Origin: Gp6-AA40 sp050742535
GTDB taxonomy: Bacteria; Acidobacteriota; Vicinamibacteria; Vicinamibacterales; UBA2999
Direction: 5' to 3'
DNA length: 12,073 nt
NCBI GenBank assembly: GCA_050742535.1
Contig: JBOGIQ010000174.1
Span: forward strand, 1 to 12,073
Shown: one piece after another, positions 7,175-12,073 of the stretch
Layout of the letters: the number at the start of each line of letters is the position of its first letter
Numbering within the stretch: position 1 is the first letter of the stretch
The notes under the pieces: model-generated
What the model saw: only the letters and a program-made list of their open reading frames with translations
Told to the model about the DNA's origin: nothing
Database searches by the model: none
Translations under genes and position numbers: made by a program

Positions 7175-7183
7175 TTTTCGCGG
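7117..7183 (+). repeat. 9-bp tandem repeat (CGCGAAGAA x4) with inverted outer arms at the methyltransferase 3' end
   Basis: Four codon-aligned units of CGCGAAGAA type occupy 7118-7153 and encode REE-REE-REE-REV. They are followed by AAAGAA...TTCTTT (7153-7158 with 7165-7170), a short hairpin, and then TTTTCGCGG (7175-7183), which is nearly complementary to the left edge CCGCGAAGA (7117-7125). The whole block can therefore fold as a long arm with an inner hairpin. It spans the methyltransferase stop codon and ends 3 bases before the Shine-Dalgarno of the reductase gene. Confidence 0.72.
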
Positions 7184-7186
7184 CGT

Positions 7187-7190
7187 GAGG
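7187..7190 (+). promoter_or_regulatory. Shine-Dalgarno GAGG of the sulfite/nitrite reductase gene
   Basis: GAGG lies 5 bases before ATG 7196. It sits just outside the palindromic repeat at 7117-7183, so folding of that repeat leaves it exposed. It supports ATG 7196 over the ATG nine codons later (MTFGRP). Confidence 0.7.
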
Positions 7191-7195
7191 ATCTT

Positions 7196-9025
7196 ATGGC
7201 GGTAGCAGAAAACCCTATGACCTTCGGACGCCCTCGGCTCGACTTCGCAAAGCAGGGCGATATCGACGAATTCGTCGACATGCTCGGCAAGTACGAACGC
7301 GCCGAAGTCACGCCGGAAGACTGGCGCCGGTTCCGTCTTCTGCGCGGGACCTACGGTCAGCGCCAGGACAACGTCCAGATGATGCGCATCAAGATCCCGC
7401 AGGGCATCGTGACGTCCGCGCAGCTGCGGGCGCTGGCCGGGGTCGCCTCGCGGTATTCGCGCGGTTTCTGCCACGTCACGACCCGGCAGAACATCCAGTT
7501 TCACTTCGTCCCGCTGGCGGTCTGCGAGACGGCGATGCGCGAGCTGGCGGCCGAAGGGCTGACCACGCGGGAAGCGTGCGGAAATTCGGTCCGCAACATC
7601 ACCGGCTGCCATTACGCCGGTACGTCGAACGACGAAATCTTCGACCCGACCCCGTTCGCCGAGGCGATGACGCGCTATTTCCTGCGCCATCCGCTGAGCG
7701 GCGTGCTGCCGCGCAAGTTCAAGATTGCGTTCGAAGGCTGCCGCGTGGATCACGCCTATGCCTCGATCAACGACATCGGGTGGCGCGCTCGCATCCAGGA
7801 CGGCCGCAAGGGTTTCCGCGTGACCGTTGCCGGCGGCACGTCGATTCTGCCGGTCTCGGGCTACGTGCTCTACGAGTTCCTGCCGGTCGAGGAGATGTTC
7901 GAGGTCGCCGAGGCGATCGTCCGCGTGTTCCACCGCTTTGGCGACTACGAACATCGTCAGCGCAATCGGCTGAAGTTCACGATCAAGACGCTTGGCTGGG
8001 ACGCCTTCCGCGCGCGATTCGAAGAATGCCTCGAGGAGTTCCGCCGCGAAGGCGGGGCGCGCCTGTCGTTCGATCCCGACGCCGTGGCGCCGGAAGTCGA
8101 GCCGACGTGGACTCCCGCTGAACCGCCGACGCTGCAGGCTGCGGCGGTGGCCGCATCGACTCCGGTGACGGGTCCCGGCATCCTGCCGTCGAGCGTTCGC
8201 CTGCAGCCGCTGCCCGACACGTATCTCCGCTGGATGAACAGCAATGTCAGCAGGCAGCGGCAGGACGGCTATTGCCACGTGACAGCACGTCTGCCGCTCG
8301 GTGATTTCACCGCGGGACAGATGCGCGTGCTGGCCGATCTGGCCGACGCCTACTCCGATGGCACGCTCCGGCTGACCGTCGACCAGAACGTCCTGTATCG
8401 ATGGGTGAAGACCGAAACCGTCGAGCCGTTCTATCAGCGGCTGGTCGCGGCGGGACTTGGCGCTCCCGATGCCGGCCGGTTGAGCGACGTAGTCAGCTGC
8501 CCCGGAGCGGAAAGCTGCCGGCTGGCCGTCACACAATCGCGCGGGCTGGGCCGAGTGCTCACGGAATACCTCAGCGCCCGTCCCGATCTCGTCGACATGG
8601 TTTCCTCGGGCCACATCAAAATCAGCGGCTGCCCCAACGGCTGCGGTCAGCATCACATCGGCTCGATCGGGTTCCAGGGAAGCGTGCGCAAGGTAGCCGG
8701 TCGGGCCGTGCCGCAGTATTTCGTCCTCGTTGGCGGCGGCTGCTCGGACGAAGGCGTTGCCCATTTCGGCAAGGTCGTGTCGAAGGTCCCCGTGCACCGC
8801 CTGACGGATGCGGTGGACCGCCTGCTTGCGCTCTACCGCGACCACCGGGAAGGAAACGAGGAGCTGGGCGCGTTCTTCCGTCGTGTGCCGCCATCGATGG
8901 CCACCGACGCGCTCAAGGACCTCGCACAACTGCTGCCGACCGAAATCGGGGAACAGGATCTGATCGACCTCGGTGAGAACCAGGTGTTCAACCCCGAGGT
9001 GATGGACGGCGAGTGCTCCGCGTAG
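7196..9025 (+). CDS. Siroheme/[4Fe-4S] sulfite (or nitrite) reductase, ferredoxin-type
   Basis: This cytoplasmic assimilatory enzyme reduces sulfite to sulfide (or nitrite to ammonia) by six electrons at a coupled siroheme-[4Fe-4S] centre. The 609-residue protein contains two repeats of the ferredoxin-like and siroheme half-domains. The first has CHVTTRQNIQFHFV and LPRKFKIAFEGC; the second has YCHVTARLPLGDF and DQNVLYRW. The cluster ligands are Cys435 and Cys441 (CPGAESC), Cys479 and Cys483 (CPNGC). A Pro/Ala-rich linker (about residues 300-335) joins the halves. K174-F-K176 matches the K-x-K substrate lysines of sulfite reductases, whereas plant-type nitrite reductases usually have K-x-N, so sulfite is favoured. 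Two siroheme-synthesis genes lie immediately upstream. No flavoprotein partner is visible, suggesting ferredoxin as donor. The last 13 bases overlap the peptidase gene. Confidence 0.9.
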   Translation: MAVAENPMTFGRPRLDFAKQGDIDEFVDMLGKYERAEVTPEDWRRFRLLRGTYGQRQDNVQMMRIKIPQGIVTSAQLRALAGVASRYSRGFCHVTTRQNIQFHFVPLAVCETAMRELAAEGLTTREACGNSVRNITGCHYAGTSNDEIFDPTPFAEAMTRYFLRHPLSGVLPRKFKIAFEGCRVDHAYASINDIGWRARIQDGRKGFRVTVAGGTSILPVSGYVLYEFLPVEEMFEVAEAIVRVFHRFGDYEHRQRNRLKFTIKTLGWDAFRARFEECLEEFRREGGARLSFDPDAVAPEVEPTWTPAEPPTLQAAAVAASTPVTGPGILPSSVRLQPLPDTYLRWMNSNVSRQRQDGYCHVTARLPLGDFTAGQMRVLADLADAYSDGTLRLTVDQNVLYRWVKTETVEPFYQRLVAAGLGAPDAGRLSDVVSCPGAESCRLAVTQSRGLGRVLTEYLSARPDLVDMVSSGHIKISGCPNGCGQHHIGSIGFQGSVRKVAGRAVPQYFVLVGGGCSDEGVAHFGKVVSKVPVHRLTDAVDRLLALYRDHREGNEELGAFFRRVPPSMATDALKDLAQLLPTEIGEQDLIDLGENQVFNPEVMDGECSA

Positions 9026-11031
9026 CACTGGCGCTGGCGTTCGTACTCTCCACTGCGATACCGGCACCGGCGCAGCAGGCGCCAACCACGCCGTTCACCA
9101 GCGGCATCACCGATGCCGTAACGCTGAAACGAGCAATCGACGAGCGCATTTCGCGCGCCCGGACCTTCCTCGACGCCATGCTGGCGGTCAAAGGCGCCCG
9201 CACCGTCGCCAACACGCTCGCTCCGTACGACGAACTGCTCGACGAGCTGAATACCGCCAGCGGCCAGGTCGCCATCATGATGGACCTGCACCCCGACGCC
9301 GCCGTCCGCCAGGCGGCTGAGGATCTCGATCGCGCGGTGAGCGGGCTCCTCGACGAAATTCCGCTCCGGCCCGATGTTTATGCTGCGCTGACGGCCGTCG
9401 ACCTGCGGCGGACGGATGCCGCCACGCGCTTTTACGTCGCGCGCGAGCTGCGCGATTTCCGCCGGGCAGGCGTCGACAAGTCCGAAGCCACCCGGGCCAG
9501 ACTGAAGGACCTTCGCGACCAGCTCACCCAGGCGATGGCCGAGTGGGGCCGCAACATCCGCGAAGGGTCGCGTACGGTCACGGCGCCGACGCCCGCCGAT
9601 CTCGATGGCCTGCCTGCCGACTTCATCGCGCGGCACAAGCCGGACGCAAACGGCTCCATCACGTTGACGACGAGCGCGGCGGATGCGCGGCCGGTGCTGA
9701 TGTACGCGAGAAACGAGGAGCTCCGCCGGCGGATGCTCGTTGCCACCTACAACGTTGCCGCGCCGGAAAACATCGCCGTTCTCGACCGGATCGTCCGGGT
9801 CCGCGCCGACATCGCGCGCATGCTCGGATATCGCAACTGGGCCGCGTACGACGCGGAGGTGCGGATGGCCGGTGACGAAAAAGCGGTCTCCGCCTTCATC
9901 GATCGCGTCGTCGACGCGGCGCGCCCCCGCGCGACGCGCGAGCTTGCGGAGCTTGCACGGGTGAAACAGCAGGAGCGTCCCGGAAGTTCGCTCAATCCGT
10001 GGGACCGCCTGTATTACGCGGAGCTCGTCCGCCGTTCGAGCTACGACTTCGATTCGCAGGCCCTCCGGCCCTACTTCGCGTTCGATCGCGTGTTCGAAGG
10101 GGCGCTCCGCGTCACGGGCACCATTTTTGGTCTGACTTATCAGCGGGTGACGGACGTTCCCGTCTGGCACCCGTCGGTGCGTGTGTACGAGATGCGCGAC
10201 GGCGCGAGCCTGGTCGGCCGCGTCTATCTGGATCTGCACCCGCGGGCGAACAAGGCCGCCGCGGGCGCCACGACGCTCACGGTGCGCCCGGGCCGTAAGG
10301 GCAGGACGATTCCGGAGACCGTGTTGTGGGCAAGCCTGCCCGGAGGCCAGGCGGACGATCCCGGGTTGATGACGCACGACGAGGTGCGGACGCTGTTCCA
10401 CGAGTTCGGCCACGTGGTGCACCGCCTGTCCGGCGGCCACCAGCCATGGCAGGGGCTGAGCAGCCTGGCGATGGAGCGTGATTTCACTGAAGCTCCGTCG
10501 CAGATGCTCGAGGAATGGGTCTGGGATCCGAAGACGCTCGCCACGTTTGCGACGCATTACAAGACGGGCGAGCCCATTCCGGCGGCGCTCGTGCAGCAGA
10601 TGCGCCGCGCGAGCGAGTTCGGGCAGGGTATCGAGGTGTCGCAGCAGATGGTCCTCGCGCGCGTCTCGCTGTCGCTGCACGACCGGGAGCCGGGCGCCAT
10701 CGATCAGAACTCGCTGTGGAAGCAGATCCAGGCACGCTACGTCGACATCCCGTTCATCGACGGGACCGCCCGGCAGGCGTCGTTTCCTCACATCGGCCAG
10801 GCCGGCTACGCCAGCGCCTACTACACCTACATGTGGTCGCTGGTGATCGGGAAGGATCTCTTCAGCAGGTTCGAGGGGCGCGATCTGATGCAGCCGGGCG
10901 TCGCGCGCAAGTACCGCGAGATTGTCTTTCTGCCCGGAAGCTCCCGGACTGCGGCCGCTGTCGTCACCGATTTCCTCGGTCGCCCGTTCAACGCGAACGC
11001 GTGGGAGAAATGGCTGAACGGATCCAAGTAG
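9013..11031 (+). CDS. M3-family (thimet oligopeptidase-like) zinc metallopeptidase with signal peptide
   Basis: M3 peptidases cleave short peptides in a deep enclosed channel. The zinc site is HEFGHVVH (His463, Glu464, His467), with the third ligand probably Glu493 in ERDFTEAPSQMLEEW, one residue further away than in thimet oligopeptidase. The C-terminal GQAGYASAYYTYMWSLVIG segment is also characteristic of the family. The N-terminus MLRVALALAFVLSTAIPAPA followed by QQ is a signal peptide with an A-P-A type cleavage site, so the enzyme probably acts in the periplasm or outside; classical family members are cytoplasmic. GTG 9013 overlaps the reductase 3' end by 13 bases, with GGA 6 bases upstream. 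It is the last gene of the plus-strand train, with no obvious pathway link. The TAG stop lies inside the REP-like element. Length (672 aa) fits the family. Confidence 0.92.
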   Translation: MLRVALALAFVLSTAIPAPAQQAPTTPFTSGITDAVTLKRAIDERISRARTFLDAMLAVKGARTVANTLAPYDELLDELNTASGQVAIMMDLHPDAAVRQAAEDLDRAVSGLLDEIPLRPDVYAALTAVDLRRTDAATRFYVARELRDFRRAGVDKSEATRARLKDLRDQLTQAMAEWGRNIREGSRTVTAPTPADLDGLPADFIARHKPDANGSITLTTSAADARPVLMYARNEELRRRMLVATYNVAAPENIAVLDRIVRVRADIARMLGYRNWAAYDAEVRMAGDEKAVSAFIDRVVDAARPRATRELAELARVKQQERPGSSLNPWDRLYYAELVRRSSYDFDSQALRPYFAFDRVFEGALRVTGTIFGLTYQRVTDVPVWHPSVRVYEMRDGASLVGRVYLDLHPRANKAAAGATTLTVRPGRKGRTIPETVLWASLPGGQADDPGLMTHDEVRTLFHEFGHVVHRLSGGHQPWQGLSSLAMERDFTEAPSQMLEEWVWDPKTLATFATHYKTGEPIPAALVQQMRRASEFGQGIEVSQQMVLARVSLSLHDREPGAIDQNSLWKQIQARYVDIPFIDGTARQASFPHIGQAGYASAYYTYMWSLVIGKDLFSRFEGRDLMQPGVARKYREIVFLPGSSRTAAAVVTDFLGRPFNANAWEKWLNGSK

Positions 11032-11090
11032 TGTCCAGCTTTAGCCGGACTTGGGGCGCTGCACCGGGTCCGCCTGAAGGCGGACACTAC
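11028..11090. repeat. Paired inverted REP-like hairpin element (BIME-like) between convergent genes
   Basis: Two hairpins face each other. The left one has foot GTAGTGTCC (11028-11036) and stem 11033-11040 with 11043-11050, carrying one A/C mismatch. The right one has stem 11068-11075 with 11078-11085, an 8-bp perfect stem, and the inverted foot GGACACTAC (11082-11090). A GTAG tetranucleotide beside a hairpin is the hallmark of REP sequences handled by RAYT (TnpA-REP) proteins. The TAG within each GTAG is the stop codon of the adjacent gene: the peptidase on plus and the coiled-coil protein on minus. With two stems and no T-run it may also act as a bidirectional termination or mRNA-protection site; that part is inferred. 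Confidence 0.8.
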
Positions 11091-12073
11091 AGTTGGACTG
11101 GCTTCCACGCCAACGCGACCAGCCGTACGTCCACGCCCGCGCGTTTCGGTTTGACTTCCGCTGTTTCGATTAAGGCGTCCGGCGCACCGTCGACCAGCGC
11201 CTGAACTTCGCGCTGCACCTCCGCTTCGAGAGCCTGTAACTCCTCTTCCGCTGCACGCTGACGCTCCTGGGCCTGCGCCACGTCTGCCGCTTCCTTCATC
11301 GATCGTCCGACTCCGCGCGCGGTGGTCGTCGCCCGCCCCAGCGTGGACATCGAGACCGCCTTGCGTCCCATCAGCGCTCCGAGAAGCGTGGCCCCAAGCG
11401 AGACGGCCGTCTGCGTCTTCTGCTGCGACACCTGCTGCTGCTCACGGGCGACCGATTCCTGCGCGCGGCGGATCTTGTCGGTCGCGCGTGCAACCCGCGC
11501 GGCGTACTTGCCTCGCAGCTTCTCGACGGCCGCATCGCGTCTCTCGCGCGCCGCCTGCTGGACCCGGGCCGAAAAATCGGCCTCGGACTCGCCCGGGCGG
11601 GAAGTCAGCTTGTAGATTGGCGCCGAATACACGCGAAGCGGCTTCGCGCGGACGACCCACCGTTCGAAGTCGGCGGCCCATGCCGTATAGCTTTTTGCAT
11701 TCCCTGCCGCGGCGGGGAGCGCGCCATAGCGGGCGGCGGGGTTTGCCGCGGCACGTGCCAGCGAATCGGGCGCGGCGTCGACGAATGAGGCGTCGTCCCA
11801 GTTCACAGCAAGAGCGCCGTCGGTGATCGGTGTGATTGCGTGGACCGGAGTGGTGACGTCGATGCCGCGTTTCGAGTCCACGTAGTGGACAAGCGCGCTG
11901 CCGTACACGACCGCCTCGTATGCCGTGGGCGCAACCGGCGACGGCAGGAAGTACTCGGTGATTCCTGCCGGCAGCACCGACTTCGCGTAGTGTCCGCCTT
12001 CAGGCGGACCAGAGACGGCCGCTGCTGCCGCTGGCTTGGGGGCTGCCGGCGCCCCCATCGCCCGGCGCAGCTC
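11087..12073 (-). CDS. Coiled-coil protein, probably C-terminal part of a HerA/DUF87-like ATPase (5' end outside window)
   Basis: The reading frame stays open from the TAG at 11087-11089 to the window edge. An ATG at 12058 is preceded in frame by ELRRA, so it is probably internal and the gene is partial. Visible order: an Ala/Pro-rich linker containing a REP-derived GPPEGGHY; a folded segment with VLPAGITEYFLPSP, YGSALVHYVDSKRGID and WAADFERWVV; a long charged helix (ADFSARVQQAARERRDAAVE onward); a Gly/Ala-rich stretch (VSLGATLLGALMGRKAVSMS, then TLGRATTTARGVGRSMKEAA); a second Glu/Gln-rich helix; and a short terminal strand RLVALAWKPVQL. The two helices around the glycine-rich turn suggest a coiled-coil hairpin. 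From memory this tail resembles bacterial HerA-helicase-like or DUF87 ATP-binding proteins, but no Walker motif is in the window, so function is tentative. It converges with the peptidase. Confidence 0.72.
   Translation of the reverse strand, partial: ELRRAMGAPAAPKPAAAAAVSGPPEGGHYAKSVLPAGITEYFLPSPVAPTAYEAVVYGSALVHYVDSKRGIDVTTPVHAITPITDGALAVNWDDASFVDAAPDSLARAAANPAARYGALPAAAGNAKSYTAWAADFERWVVRAKPLRVYSAPIYKLTSRPGESEADFSARVQQAARERRDAAVEKLRGKYAARVARATDKIRRAQESVAREQQQVSQQKTQTAVSLGATLLGALMGRKAVSMSTLGRATTTARGVGRSMKEAADVAQAQERQRAAEEELQALEAEVQREVQALVDGAPDALIETAEVKPKRAGVDVRLVALAWKPVQL
11987..12010 (-). repeat. Single REP-like hairpin inside a coding sequence
   Basis: This 24-base stretch is a perfect inverted match to 11067-11090. 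It has foot GTAGTGTCC (11987-11995) and an 8-bp stem (11992-11999 with 12002-12009) around a TC loop. On the coding (minus) strand it reads in frame as GPPEGGHY within an Ala/Pro-rich linker, the frame and direction that avoid its TAG stop. Confidence 0.85.

Noticed and set aside
7117..7183. Possible CRISPR-like or intrinsic terminator structure
   Set aside because: The repeats are 9 bases and contiguous with no spacers, and no T-run follows a strong GC stem; the reductase gene continues the operon 13 bases later.
5666..9085. A minus-strand open frame of over 1,100 codons opposite the siroheme/reductase genes
   Set aside because: It lies antisense to four well-identified genes, its translation is rich in Arg, His and Ala with no recognisable domain, and such long shadow frames are expected opposite GC-rich genes.
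8833..10791. A minus-strand open frame of about 650 codons opposite the M3 peptidase
   Set aside because: It is antisense to a gene with clear catalytic motifs; its composition is Arg/His/Val-rich with no family signature.
11028..11090. Intrinsic terminator for the convergent genes
   Set aside because: The hairpins are good but no U-tract follows on either strand, and the GTAG foot with a dispersed identical copy fits a REP-type element better; a secondary role in termination remains possible.

Overview
The window is GC-rich, densely packed bacterial DNA with eight full or nearly full genes and no gene-free stretch longer than about 60 bases. The likely source is an Acidobacteriota member, possibly of the Vicinamibacterales. 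That guess rests on remembered features: the GC-rich coding style, the short GTAG-footed hairpin repeats and the small tandem repeats at gene ends. It is not proven by any single marker. No rRNA, tRNA, CRISPR array, insertion sequence or phage gene is visible.

Layout. (1) Bases 1-1510, plus strand: the 3' part of a TonB-dependent outer-membrane receptor whose start lies outside the window. (2) Bases 1516-3536, minus strand: a two-gene operon, N-carbamoylputrescine amidase (aguB) then agmatine deiminase (aguA), overlapping as ATGA. Together they convert agmatine to putrescine. (3) A 28-base divergent gap at 3537-3564. (4) Bases 3565-11031, plus strand: a tight train of six genes with gaps from -13 to about +50 bases: homoserine kinase (thrB), threonine synthase (thrC), precorrin-2 dehydrogenase/ferrochelatase, uroporphyrinogen-III methyltransferase, siroheme-dependent sulfite/nitrite reductase, and a signal-peptide-bearing M3 metallopeptidase. 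(5) Bases 11087-12073, minus strand: the C-terminal part of a coiled-coil protein, probably a HerA/DUF87-like ATPase, convergent with the peptidase and running off the window.

How the genes fit. The methyltransferase and the dehydrogenase/chelatase make siroheme, the cofactor of the reductase next door. A K-x-K active-site pattern points to sulfite rather than nitrite, so this block probably makes sulfide for assimilation. It is transcriptionally fused to the homoserine-to-threonine steps, which suggests that aspartate-family amino acids and reduced sulfur are made together.

The most unusual layer is the small repeats. A paired REP-like hairpin element (11028-11090) supplies the TAG stop codons of both convergent genes through its own GTAG foot. 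A perfect 24-base copy lies in frame inside the neighbouring coding region. 9-bp tandem repeats encode the C-terminal tails of aguA and the methyltransferase, and a 7-bp tandem repeat sits between an overlapping ATG and a better GTG start of the methyltransferase. Apart from these repeats the window is ordinary metabolism. I saw no undescribed defence, secretion or biosynthetic system.
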